Source of the DNA: Candidatus Haladaptatiplasma halalkaliphilum
GTDB lineage: Archaea > Thermoplasmatota > Thermoplasmata > Halarchaeoplasmatales > Halarchaeoplasmataceae
Direction: 5' to 3'
NCBI GenBank assembly: GCA_019594055.1
Contig: JAFDTY010000010.1
Coordinates: 1 to 35,365 of the forward strand
Length of the DNA: 35,365 bases
The first letter of the stretch is position 1, and every line of letters starts with the position of its first letter. The translations under genes were made by a program, and so were the position numbers. Shown here in pieces: positions 9,055-16,926 of this stretch. Under the pieces are notes generated by a model. The model did no database searches. It was not told the DNA's origin and saw nothing but the letters and a program-made list of their open reading frames with translations.

Positions 9055-9073
9055 TTGGAATACGGTTGGTGGT
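8809..9073. repeat. Hairpin array A (about nine consecutive inverted repeats)
   Basis: Inverted repeats follow one another almost without gaps. They are at 8809-8821 (6-bp arms), 8824-8854 (AGACATTT/AAATGTCT), 8858-8878 (GGAATTTT/AAAATTCC), 8885-8904 (TAGAGGAA/TTCCTCTA), 8910-8924 (GGAATC/GATTCC), 8932-8949 (TCGGGAAC/GTTCCCGA), 8976-8998 (10-bp arms, TGGAATTTTA), 9007-9018 (CTGAA/TTCAG) and 9040-9073 (11-bp arms, ACCACCAACCG). Arms are typically 8 bp with loops of 2-5 nt. The array lies downstream of the toxin gene on the same transcribed strand. Function unknown. Confidence 0.85.
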
Positions 9074-9190
9074 GATGGCGTTGGAGGCGGTTGTGATGGT
9101 GTTGGTGGTGGGGGGTTTGACCTCCCGAACGTGTTTAAGACTTGAAGATGTTTTCAACGTGTTTAAGATTTGAGATGATTTTAAGGCGTC
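9060..9190. other. GT-rich low-complexity stretch and 28-bp-spaced direct repeat
   Basis: Bases 9063-9118 are strongly G/T-biased on the plus strand (GGTTGGTGGT, GGTGTTGGTGGTGGGGGG), with several GG tracts. Next, ACGTGTTTAAGA occurs at 9129 and 9157. No gene is supported. An open frame across this region on the plus strand has no homology I recognise and is made of the hairpin repeats. Confidence 0.6.
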
Positions 9191-9191
9191 T

Positions 9192-9959
9192 TCAGAAGTG
9201 CAATATTTCGTTAAGTTCTTCTTTAACTTCCTCGAATTCCGGAACCCGGTCTAAGAAACTTTCTAGATCTCTTTTCCATGTATTTTTCAAAGTTTTTAAT
9301 CGGTTTTGGTATTCTTCTTTATCCCATTTTTCCCAGTACCCCTCATGTTTTCTTTTTACCAGATCTAAATCGAAGTCGATTCCTTGTTTAATCAAAAACC
9401 AGATATCAAATAGGTCTTTACTTTCCGCTCTCATCATCAATGCTCTACACTTTTCAGCTAATATGCCCTTTATCGACATAGAGGGTATCTTGACTTTACC
9501 CCTGTTTTTCAGGTTTTTATAGTCGTGTAATATCTCTCCTTCATACATTGGTTCAAGAAGTTTTTCTCTTCCAGAAAAGTCCAGTTTTATAGAGTTTTTG
9601 TGTTGTAAAAGGCCTATGTATCCGATTCTAAAAGTTAGACCAGTATCAGAACAATTCAAATCTTTCGTACCCGTAAATTCAATACCTGATTCTTTGATAC
9701 TGTGGTTAAGGTTATCTTTTATCTGTTGAAAAATTTCTTCTCTACCGATCTCATAATAGTTGAAATCTAAATCCTCAGAGAATCTGGTTTTTGAATAATA
9801 TATCTTTTTGATGGCGGTGCCACCTTTGAAAACTAGATAGTCTAGAATACCTAAATCTTTTAGATGGATAAGAATGACGGATAAAACGTAATCTTTTTCC
9901 AAAATACCTACAGGGATATTTTCTCTGCCTGCTATCCTCCTGAGTTCATTTTCATCCAT
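9192..9959 (-). CDS. AbiEii-type nucleotidyltransferase toxin
   Basis: This is a 255-residue protein of the AbiEii/AbiGii toxin (DUF1814) family, nucleotidyltransferase fold. The core motif FKGGTAIKK lies at residues 44-52, and SEDLDF, with the two carboxylates expected at the active site, at 61-66. The family's helical motif with conserved K/R and D (LAEKCRALMMRAESKDLFD) lies at about 167-185. Characterised members are toxins that inactivate translation by modifying tRNA or binding nucleotide. I chose ATG 9957-9959, preceded by GGTGA, over a TTG 12 bases upstream. It overlaps the antitoxin stop by 8 bp, indicating translational coupling. Codon usage is clearly more AT-rich than that of the flanking surface genes, consistent with horizontal acquisition. 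Confidence 0.9.
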   Translation of the reverse strand: MDENELRRIAGRENIPVGILEKDYVLSVILIHLKDLGILDYLVFKGGTAIKKIYYSKTRFSEDLDFNYYEIGREEIFQQIKDNLNHSIKESGIEFTGTKDLNCSDTGLTFRIGYIGLLQHKNSIKLDFSGREKLLEPMYEGEILHDYKNLKNRGKVKIPSMSIKGILAEKCRALMMRAESKDLFDIWFLIKQGIDFDLDLVKRKHEGYWEKWDKEEYQNRLKTLKNTWKRDLESFLDRVPEFEEVKEELNEILHF

Positions 9960-10755
9960 GTATTTCACCAACCGTTGTATTCACTTTTAAACCCCATTTC
10001 TTGTCATACTCAAAATCGTCTTCGCTCTCTGTATAATCCAACCATCTATAACCTTTGAAGTCTTCTAACAGAGATCTTTCTAGATCTAGCGTTAATAGGT
10101 TTGACTCATCTAACAAGTAACCTAATCTCCTCTTCACCGCTTGGTTTGGAAATTTATTGGTCAATTCGACTAACTTTTCAAAGTCGATGTCGTCCTTCTT
10201 GCTTTTCAATCCTTTGACTACCGTTTTGATCCCTCCTGCGTAATCTGGTTTGTCTAAAGAATCGATTATCGTTTTTTCCATTGTGGCTATATTGAATCGC
10301 TTTTCATCCATCCTTTCTTCAGTGTATCCATAAAATTTCTTGTTGTGAATCTTGATAAATTTGATCCTTTGACCTTTCACTTCTATCGGATCTTTTGACC
10401 TTTTACAAGCTACATAAGTGATCGTCGGTAACTGGTCGGTAAATTCCCAATAGTTCAATGCCGACCAATACGAGATATAATATTCTTCCATGAGCACGGG
10501 AACTATCTTGTAGGGATGTTCTGACCAGAATCCCTCTACACCGGCTCTAGCAGGTGAAAGTATGTATTTCCCTCTTTCTATCTGGGTGATCCTGTTTTTA
10601 TTTTTCAATCTATAGATCACCTTTTTGACCGCGGGCCCTTTATCCTCCAAGATCTCCTTCGCTTCCTGTATAGTGAATACTATTTTATTTTCCTTTTCTA
10701 GGCCCATGATGAGCTCTGTTTCCCGGGGACCTAAATTTATATTTTTATTGCTCAT
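9952..10755 (-). CDS. AbiEi-type antitoxin / winged-helix regulator
   Basis: This 267-residue protein lies directly upstream of the AbiEii-like toxin and overlaps it. Residues ~10-70 form a winged helix (PRETELIMGLEKENKI ... RLKNKNRITQIERGKYIL). The middle has the AbiEi hallmark YYISYWSALNYW, and the sequence ATMEKTIIDSLDKPDYAGG is typical of the C-terminal antitoxin domain. Family members neutralise the toxin and repress the operon by binding inverted repeats at the promoter. A dyad covering its own start codon fits this. AT-rich like its partner. The cognate pairing is inferred from overlap and family. Confidence 0.88.
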   Translation of the reverse strand: MSNKNINLGPRETELIMGLEKENKIVFTIQEAKEILEDKGPAVKKVIYRLKNKNRITQIERGKYILSPARAGVEGFWSEHPYKIVPVLMEEYYISYWSALNYWEFTDQLPTITYVACKRSKDPIEVKGQRIKFIKIHNKKFYGYTEERMDEKRFNIATMEKTIIDSLDKPDYAGGIKTVVKGLKSKKDDIDFEKLVELTNKFPNQAVKRRLGYLLDESNLLTLDLERSLLEDFKGYRWLDYTESEDDFEYDKKWGLKVNTTVGEIHG

Positions 10756-10794
10756 AGTCCTTTGTCACGGGACTATATGTTATTAAAATATATA
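10754..10794 (-). promoter_or_regulatory. abiE promoter with candidate operator
   Basis: On the minus strand a TATA box (TATATTTTAATA, complement of 10781-10792) is centred ~32 nt before ATG 10755, implying an almost leaderless transcript. Inverted arms ATAGTCC (10754-10760) and GGACTAT (10770-10776), 9 nt apart, overlap the expected transcription start and the start codon. This is a good position for autorepression by the AbiEi protein. Confidence 0.6.
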
Positions 10795-10940
10795 AGATTT
10801 GTGGTGGGTTGTGAGTGTTATAATTCTAACGAGGCTAAAGACCGCTTCTATCTTTACGGGTATTTTAACATGAGTCGGCGTATATGGGGGATTTTGAAAG
10901 GGCTCACATATAAGATTATCGCACTTACCGTAATTTTTTT
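10795..10940. other. Gene-free stretch upstream of the abiE promoter
   Basis: No coding sequence is supported here. At its right end a perfect hairpin (GTAATTTT/AAAATTAC, 10930-10948, 3-nt loop) runs into the right copy of the island-flanking repeat. The left copy lacks this hairpin partner arm, so the repeat boundary falls inside the hairpin. Confidence 0.5.
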
Positions 10941-11140
10941 AAAATTACAGAATTCAATAGTTTTTGGAGAAGGATTTGGCAGTGTTCTGGCGGTGATATG
11001 TTTTTGATCTGTTGGGCGTGATGGTGGCATGTGGTTGATCTTTCGGAAATCATTTCCAAAGACATTTGAAACTCCGTTCCAAAAATGTCTACAGGAATTT
11101 TCAGGGAAAATACTGAAATACACGGACCACCAACCGAATA
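10941..11140. repeat. Island-flanking repeat, right copy
   Basis: Ungapped match of 10941-11102 to 8705-8866 (offset 2236), continuing as 11095-11140 to 9009-9054 (offset 2086). It keeps the hairpins equivalent to 8809-8821 and 8824-8854 at 11045-11057 and 11060-11090. A shorter echo of its end (ACCAACCG.ATATT) recurs at 11299-11310. Confidence 0.9.
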
Positions 11141-11144
11141 TTTC

Positions 11145-11501
11145 ACAGGAATAAACAGATTCCTGTTCTTCGACGAAACTTGCTTTTGTCGTAAGTTAGA
11201 TAAGTGTTTCCGACACTCAATAGATCATAGACTCCGTGAAGGACACATTTTCAGGGGGAGTGTGAGTGGAATTTATGGTTACTGGACAGGGTGAACACCA
11301 ACCGCATATTGGATTCCACCGGAACTAGTTCCGCTTCTTTAGCAGGAACCATGTTCCTGCAATTATCAGAATTTCCTCTTAGAAATTCTAATCATAGAGG
11401 AATGCATTCCTCTACTCTAATGAATACATCGTATTCATGTCGACACTCGGTGTTCGCAGGAAAGCAATGTGCTTTCCGAAGAAAAGGAGGACAATAGTCC
11501 T
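11145..11501. repeat. Hairpin array B (about ten consecutive inverted repeats)
   Basis: Inverted repeats are at 11145-11166 (ACAGGAAT/ATTCCTGT), 11203-11217 (5-bp arms), 11320-11333 (palindrome CGGAACTAGTTCCG), 11342-11360 (GCAGGAAC/GTTCCTGC), 11368-11389 (AGAATTTC/GAAATTCT), 11395-11414 (20-bp palindrome with arms TAGAGGAA/TTCCTCTA), 11420-11438 (ATGAATAC/GTATTCAT), 11443-11453 (ACAC/GTGT), 11459-11477 (GGAAAGCA/TGCTTTCC) and 11488-11501 (AGGAC/GTCCT). From 11320 on they are spaced about 25 nt start to start, with only 4-10 nt between them. The array lies 3' of the 1694 aa gene (stop at 11558) on its transcribed strand. Confidence 0.88.
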
Positions 11502-11557
11502 GCGTTAGTGAACCTCGTGATACAATGTGTTGGTGGAAGGTGGACGGATCACCGTCA

Positions 11558-14500
11558 TCAATATTCAACTGTCCATATGGTTGGAGTATCCGCACCGTTG
11601 TAAACCCAGTAACCTCTACCCGGCTCGAAGACGAAGGCGGCCACATCGTAGTTGTACGCAACGTTGTATTCCATGGACGCATCGAAGTAACCTATCCGTG
11701 TCACTTCAGTGGGTAGACCGTGGTTGCCCGCACTCTCACTCGGCAGACCCACCATGTTCCAGCCGGGGTACAGTGTGATATCCGTGCTCTCCGGTATGCT
11801 GCCGAAAACCGTGAGGATAACATCCTCGGTTACACTTATCCAGACACCCATGGTGTTGTCCCACGACTGCAGATTGTTGAAGTGGGCCGCTCTTCCCGGT
11901 ACGTGGCTGAACCATTCACCGGTCAAAGTGTCGTAGTACATCAACCGGTCGTAACTTCCGTAAATATTGTGCAGTATCGCTTTCGGTGACGTGTCATCGG
12001 GAAGCAGGTTGAAGGAGACGAAATTCCATCCGTCACTATCCTCTGTTACGGTCAGGTGAACACTGTGTTGGTCGACCTCCGGAAGAGGCTGCCAATGCAG
12101 TAACGGGTAGGTGAAACCCTCCACCATGTGCCATGTATCATCGAAGTCCCAGCCTTCTTCCGTAAAGGTGTTCTCGGTCTTCATCTGGGCGGTGGGCAAT
12201 CCGGTAGCATTTCCCCCGGTACTGGTCTGACCACTTGTTTGAACATCCCAGAAATTTCCTTCCATATTGTAGTTACCGCCGGTATCCACCGTACCTAAAA
12301 AGCCCCTATCGTTCGGCTGGGTAGAATCTTGCCAATAAACGGCCCCGGTAGAATAAGAGTTGAAGATCCGGGCTTGAAAATTTCGTCCGCAGAAACCGGC
12401 TAAACTGGTCTGAGAATAGAGTGTTCGTGTAACAGTGCCGGTGGAATAGCAGTCGTAGATGCTTCCTCCGCTTAAGATACCGATGAAGCCGCCGACCGTA
12501 CTTCTTCCCGACACATCGCCTGTTGAAAAGGAATACCATATCATTCCCTGGGGTTTAGTTCCGATGAGACCGCCGATATTGCCGGTTCCCGTAACATCTC
12601 CCGTGGCATGACAACGTATGATGCTACCGTCTCCCCTGCCAACGAGACCTCCGACATTGTACGAGGAACCAGTGGCGTTAGCGGTGGAATATGAATCTGA
12701 TAGTGTTGATGAGATACTGCTAAAAAATCCTATGAGACCACCCACATGATGACCTCCGGACACCTCACCGGTGGAATATAGGTTCGAAAATACTCCGTCG
12801 CCCCTACCGTACAAACTTCCCGTGAAATTAGCACCAGTTATATCAACACCCGTAAGTCCGAGGTTCCTGATCTCCGCATCATCGACATACCCGAACAACC
12901 CGACATTGTCTGTTTTGTTACGGTATATGAACAGGTGGGATACCGTGAAATCTTTACCATCCAATGAACCCGTGAACCGGTGGTCTACAGTTCCCACGGG
13001 TTCGAAACCAGCACCGTCGTTCCATGTGCTGGTCTCCGAAGCGTCTATGTCATTGGCCAGGGCGTAGTGGGCGTTCAGGTTTGCATCCATATCCTGCAGG
13101 TCATATACGTTGAATATCCAGTAGGGATCTTCGGGGGTTCCCTGACCTGTGCCCCATATGTGCAAGGGGTAAGTTATACCTTCTATCATCCACCAGATAT
13201 CTTCGAAGTCCCAGCCGATGAAGGTGCCCTGGGTCTTCATCTCGATGGTTGTTTTCCCCTCACCGCCAGCGCTCACTGCTTGCTGTGAGGTTTCAGTATC
13301 CCAGTATGAGTTGATTACCTGTGCGTCCGCGTGTTTGAAGCCGATGAGTCCTCCCACATCAGTGCCGGGAGCACCGCCGTTTGCCAGTCCCGTGGAGTAG
13401 GAATTTTCGATTATGACATCAGCGCTAAAGATCCTTCCCACCAGACCTCCGATGCTGGCACCGGCAGGTCCGTCAACGGACCCATGGGAGGCGCTGTTAC
13501 GTATGCGGTTTCCGGAATGAAGGATACCCACAAGCCCGCCTGTCCTATCGTAGGTATGAGTGTTCACGTTTGCAACGTCAACGTACATCATCACACTCTC
13601 GATGATTACCGAACCTGTAGCGGAATAGCCGACCAGTCCGCCAACCCACCCGTTCCCGGTTACGGAACCGGTCACCTTCAGCATCTCTATGGTCGCAAAA
13701 CCATCGACCCGGCCGAACATCCCTACATAGAGCTCGTCAGGCCTGTTTATGTACAGGTCACCGATCACGTGGCCGTTGCCGTACAGAGAACCAGTGAACG
13801 GGTTACCCGATGTTCCTACGGACTCGAACCCGGCACCGTCGTTCCACATGGATGTTGAGGATGCGTCTATATCGTTTAGCAGTGTGTAATCCGCGTTAAG
13901 ATCCAGTTTCATGAGCTGCAGTTCCACCACAGTCGTTATCTCGGTGGTATGCACCCATTGCAGGTGTGGATACCCGGCCATGGCCCATTTACCGGGTATG
14001 GTAAAGTCCCAGCCGGTGAAGGTGCTCCGGGTCATCATCTGGTTGGTGGTCTTACCTTCACCGCCGTCGCTCACGGTTTGCCCGGAGGTTTCGGTATTCC
14101 AGTATGAGCTGATGACCTGTGCGCTCGCGTGTTTGAAGCCCACGAGACCGCCTACATTATCACCGGGAAGGCTCCCGTTCACCAGTCCGGTGGAGTAGGA
14201 ATTTTCTATGATGACATCAGGACTATGTATCCTTCCCACCAGACCGCCTATGGTGGCACCGGCACGTCCGTCAACTGACCCATGAGAAACACAGTTACGG
14301 ATGCGGTTTCCGTCATGAAGGATACCTACTAGTCCGCCAACTCTTTCCCAGGAATAAACGTTCACATTCTCAACATCAACGTTGGTCACAACGCCTTCAA
14401 CCAGGAGTGAACCCGAGTGCGAATAGCCGATAAGGCCACCCACCCAACCGTTTCCGGTGACGGAACCGGTCAATTTCAGGTTTTCCACAGTTGCACCCTC

Positions 14501-16642
14501 GACCCGGCCGAAAAGACCCACATTTACCGCATTTGGCCTGTTGATGTACAGATACCTGATCTCGAATCCATTTCCGTACAAAGCGCCCGTGAACGTGCTA
14601 TCCGCTGTTCCTACGGGAACGAAACCCGCACCACTGTTCCATGTGCTGGTTTCCGAGGCGTCTATGTGGTTGACCAGTGCATAATGCCCGTTGAGGTCAT
14701 CCCACATGTCCTGCAGGTCGTGCACATCCGATATGGGATAAGGGTGTTCCGGAGTTCCGTGACCCGGTGCCCACCTGTGCAGAGGATATGTTTGATCCTG
14801 TATCATCCACCATACGTCTTGAAAATCCCAGCCCGTGAAGGTGCTCCGGGTCATCATCTGGGCAGTGGTCCTCGGCTCTCCCTTACCCACGTCACCCTGG
14901 CCTGTGGTTTGCAGATCGTAATAACTGTTTGACACCGTGCCGGTGTTGTCTCCGACAAGTCCGCCTACTATGTTTGAGCCGGTCACTGCGCCAGCCGCAT
15001 ACGAGTTGGATATCTGTCCCAGGTTCGTCCCCACAAGGCCACCCACACGATCAACAGCAGCACTGCTGGCGGTGGCGTATGAATCCGATATGATACCCAG
15101 TCTGTTGTAACCCACGAGACCTCCCACATAACTAGGGCCGGAAACGGCACCCGTGGCGTGGGAGTTATGGACGGTTCCTTCGTTGTTGTACCCCAGCACA
15201 CCCCCGATATACCAGCTGCTGCCCACCGTGCCTGAGATGATCCCGGTGGTGTAACAGTTTGCGATGGTTCCATGGTGGTTCCGCCCTGCTATCCCGCCCA
15301 CCGTCCTATAGGCAGTTGCGTGCCCCGTACTGTAGGAGTATATGATGGTGCCCCGGTTTACACCTACTATCCCACCAACACCCGTGTATCCCACGATCTC
15401 GTTATCTATCATCCCCAAATATTTTAAGGAGCCGGTGGTGCCCAGGTGACCGAACAGTCCGATGGAGGAGGTGTCCGGTCTGTCGATGTACAGCCCGGTT
15501 ATGGTATGATTATTACCATCAAAAACGCCGGAAAAATGGTTCCCGGGTTCGTCCCATGGCCCCGGTGCTACGGGCTCGAAGCCCGCACCACCGTTCCACA
15601 TGGATGTTGAGGATGCGTCTATATCGTTCATGAGGGTATAATCCGCGGTGAAATCCAGCTTCATGAGCTGAAGTTCCTCCACCGTGGTTATCTCTGTGGT
15701 ATGCTCCCACTGAAGCCTGGGATAGCCGGCCATGGCCCACATTCCCGGAATGTCGAAATCCCAGCCCGCGAAAGTGCTCTGGGTCATCATCTCGGCGGTG
15801 GTTTTACCCTCGCCGCCTGCGCTCACACCTTGTCCCGAGGTTACGGTATCCCAGTATGAACTGATGACCTGGGCATCCACGTGTTTGGAGCCCACGAGTC
15901 CTCCCACTTCAGCGCCGGGAACACCCCCGTTCACCAGACCGGTGGAGTAGGAATTTTCCACGATGACATCGGCAAGATGGATCCTACCCACCAGACCGCC
16001 GATGCTGGCGCTCGCGGGTCCGTCAACGGACCCATGAGAAGTACAGTTACGTATGCGGTTTCCATTATGGAGTACACCCACAAGCCCGCCGACCCTCTCT
16101 ATGGTATAAGTGTTCACGTTTGCAACATCCACTTCCATCACAACCCCTTGGATGGTGAGCGGACCAGACACAGAATAACCGACCAGTCCGCCGACCCAAC
16201 CGTTGCCGGACACGGAACCGGTCACCTTCAGATTTTCTATGGTCGCACCATTAACTTGGCCGAACATACCAACATTGAGTTCACCCGGCCGGTTTATGTA
16301 CAGATCCCTGATCTCGTATCCGTTTCCGTCCAAAGTACCGGTGAACGGGTTAGTTCCGGTTCCCACCGGCGCGAATCCCGCACCTCCGTTCCATGTGCTG
16401 GTTTCCGATGCGTCTATGTGGTTCGCCAACACGTAATTCCCGTTCATATCCAGACTCATGTCCTGCAGGTCGTGGACGTCGTATATCATCACCGGGTCCT
16501 GCCGGGTATCGTTACCTCTGATGACCTCTTCTTCTTTCAGCTCGGTTTCCGAACTGAAGTCAAATCCCACGGCAACGAAGGCCACGCTACCCATCACAAG
16601 CATCAGCGTCAGGCTGAACACCATCATCTTTTCCATATCCAT
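11558..16642 (-). CDS. GLUG-repeat exported surface protein, 1694 aa
   Basis: The start is ATG 16640-16642 with GGAG 8 nt upstream, giving a signal peptide (MDMEKMMVFSLTLML) like the two left-hand paralogs and the same following motif (DFSSETE...R.DPVMIYD). Five modules begin near residues 52, 314, 636, 899 and 1174, alternating between a DLQDM type and an ELQLM type. Modules 1, 3 and 4 share a distinctive block (NGWVGGL(V/I)GYS, GNRIRNC.SHGSVDG, ENSYSTGLVNG), whereas module 5 resembles those of the 1588 aa protein (VYWQDSTQP.DRGFLGTV). Residues 1529-1694 are the shared C-terminal GWN module. Extracellular; adhesive or structural role inferred. It appears to be a mosaic assembled from at least two module lineages. 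Confidence 0.93.
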   Translation of the reverse strand: MDMEKMMVFSLTLMLVMGSVAFVAVGFDFSSETELKEEEVIRGNDTRQDPVMIYDVHDLQDMSLDMNGNYVLANHIDASETSTWNGGAGFAPVGTGTNPFTGTLDGNGYEIRDLYINRPGELNVGMFGQVNGATIENLKVTGSVSGNGWVGGLVGYSVSGPLTIQGVVMEVDVANVNTYTIERVGGLVGVLHNGNRIRNCTSHGSVDGPASASIGGLVGRIHLADVIVENSYSTGLVNGGVPGAEVGGLVGSKHVDAQVISSYWDTVTSGQGVSAGGEGKTTAEMMTQSTFAGWDFDIPGMWAMAGYPRLQWEHTTEITTVEELQLMKLDFTADYTLMNDIDASSTSMWNGGAGFEPVAPGPWDEPGNHFSGVFDGNNHTITGLYIDRPDTSSIGLFGHLGTTGSLKYLGMIDNEIVGYTGVGGIVGVNRGTIIYSYSTGHATAYRTVGGIAGRNHHGTIANCYTTGIISGTVGSSWYIGGVLGYNNEGTVHNSHATGAVSGPSYVGGLVGYNRLGIISDSYATASSAAVDRVGGLVGTNLGQISNSYAAGAVTGSNIVGGLVGDNTGTVSNSYYDLQTTGQGDVGKGEPRTTAQMMTRSTFTGWDFQDVWWMIQDQTYPLHRWAPGHGTPEHPYPISDVHDLQDMWDDLNGHYALVNHIDASETSTWNSGAGFVPVGTADSTFTGALYGNGFEIRYLYINRPNAVNVGLFGRVEGATVENLKLTGSVTGNGWVGGLIGYSHSGSLLVEGVVTNVDVENVNVYSWERVGGLVGILHDGNRIRNCVSHGSVDGRAGATIGGLVGRIHSPDVIIENSYSTGLVNGSLPGDNVGGLVGFKHASAQVISSYWNTETSGQTVSDGGEGKTTNQMMTRSTFTGWDFTIPGKWAMAGYPHLQWVHTTEITTVVELQLMKLDLNADYTLLNDIDASSTSMWNDGAGFESVGTSGNPFTGSLYGNGHVIGDLYINRPDELYVGMFGRVDGFATIEMLKVTGSVTGNGWVGGLVGYSATGSVIIESVMMYVDVANVNTHTYDRTGGLVGILHSGNRIRNSASHGSVDGPAGASIGGLVGRIFSADVIIENSYSTGLANGGAPGTDVGGLIGFKHADAQVINSYWDTETSQQAVSAGGEGKTTIEMKTQGTFIGWDFEDIWWMIEGITYPLHIWGTGQGTPEDPYWIFNVYDLQDMDANLNAHYALANDIDASETSTWNDGAGFEPVGTVDHRFTGSLDGKDFTVSHLFIYRNKTDNVGLFGYVDDAEIRNLGLTGVDITGANFTGSLYGRGDGVFSNLYSTGEVSGGHHVGGLIGFFSSISSTLSDSYSTANATGSSYNVGGLVGRGDGSIIRCHATGDVTGTGNIGGLIGTKPQGMIWYSFSTGDVSGRSTVGGFIGILSGGSIYDCYSTGTVTRTLYSQTSLAGFCGRNFQARIFNSYSTGAVYWQDSTQPNDRGFLGTVDTGGNYNMEGNFWDVQTSGQTSTGGNATGLPTAQMKTENTFTEEGWDFDDTWHMVEGFTYPLLHWQPLPEVDQHSVHLTVTEDSDGWNFVSFNLLPDDTSPKAILHNIYGSYDRLMYYDTLTGEWFSHVPGRAAHFNNLQSWDNTMGVWISVTEDVILTVFGSIPESTDITLYPGWNMVGLPSESAGNHGLPTEVTRIGYFDASMEYNVAYNYDVAAFVFEPGRGYWVYNGADTPTIWTVEY
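11561..12058 (-). repeat. Conserved C-terminal GWN module, copy 2
   Basis: Last 166 residues of the 1694 aa protein, aligned end to end and without gaps with the copies in the 1588 and 1373 aa proteins. Invariant elements include DGWNFVSF, the VPGR block, MG(V/I)WI.VTE, ITL.PGWNMVGLPS and GYW(V/I)YNGAD. There are no cysteines and no hydrophobic tail. Confidence 0.85.
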
Positions 16643-16684
16643 TTTATCGGCTCCTAAAGGTCTCTTATTTCGCTTATATAGTCA
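16643..16684 (-). promoter_or_regulatory. Promoter of the 1694 aa GLUG gene
   Basis: A TATA box (ACTATATAAG on the minus strand, 16674-16683) is centred ~36 nt before the ATG, leaving a leader of ~10 nt plus the GGAG ribosome-binding site. It abuts the first of two long hairpins immediately upstream. Confidence 0.6.
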
Positions 16685-16769
16685 AGGACACAACTTTTAA
16701 TCAATTTAATTGTGTCTTTGACTAGCAGTGGAGGACATAACGAATTACAAATAAGTTATGTCTTCCACT
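16681..16769. repeat. Two tandem long imperfect hairpins upstream of the promoter
   Basis: Hairpin 1 has 13-bp arms at 16681-16693 (GTCAAGGACACAA) and 16710-16722. Hairpin 2 has 15-bp arms at 16727-16741 (AGTGGAGGACATAAC) and 16755-16769. Each stem has exactly one non-Watson-Crick pair. In both, this is a G opposite T at the same place relative to the shared GGACA core, which would be a G-U wobble in a plus-strand RNA. They may be operators, a terminator, or a structured RNA. Confidence 0.75.
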
Positions 16770-16798
16770 ATAATCTATTCCACCTGACCATCGATTGA

Positions 16799-16926
16799 AC
16801 TATAAAACCCTTTCTCCATGTTACGGAACACATATTTATATCTATTTATCTTTATTATCCTGTGATGATGATTTAACTCTCGCAGATGTGAGGGGTGTTG
16901 GCACTTTAGAAAAAAGGGGAAAGGGG
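16799..16926 (-). terminator. Probable T-rich terminator after the 1373 aa gene
   Basis: Read on the minus strand, the stop codon at 16927 is followed by CCCCTTTCCCCTTTTTTC within 20 nt, a T-run typical of archaeal intrinsic termination. The rest of the interval up to 16926 holds no gene. A TATAAAA at 16801-16807 has no obvious gene to serve. Confidence 0.45.

Noticed and set aside
8705-9073. Insertion sequence or integron cassette site
   Set aside because: No transposase, tyrosine integrase or terminal inverted repeats with target duplication are visible. The repeats are direct, not inverted.
8793-9173. 126-residue plus-strand open frame
   Set aside because: It is made entirely of the hairpin repeats and the GT-rich tract, has no recognisable domain, and the homologous right-hand copy does not preserve it.
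9960-9971. TTG start four codons upstream for the toxin
   Set aside because: ATG 9957-9959 has a well-placed GGTGA, which the TTG codon's sequence would itself overlap.
8809-11501. CRISPR array
   Set aside because: The units are hairpins of differing sequence with no constant repeat alternating with unique spacers, and no cas genes are present.
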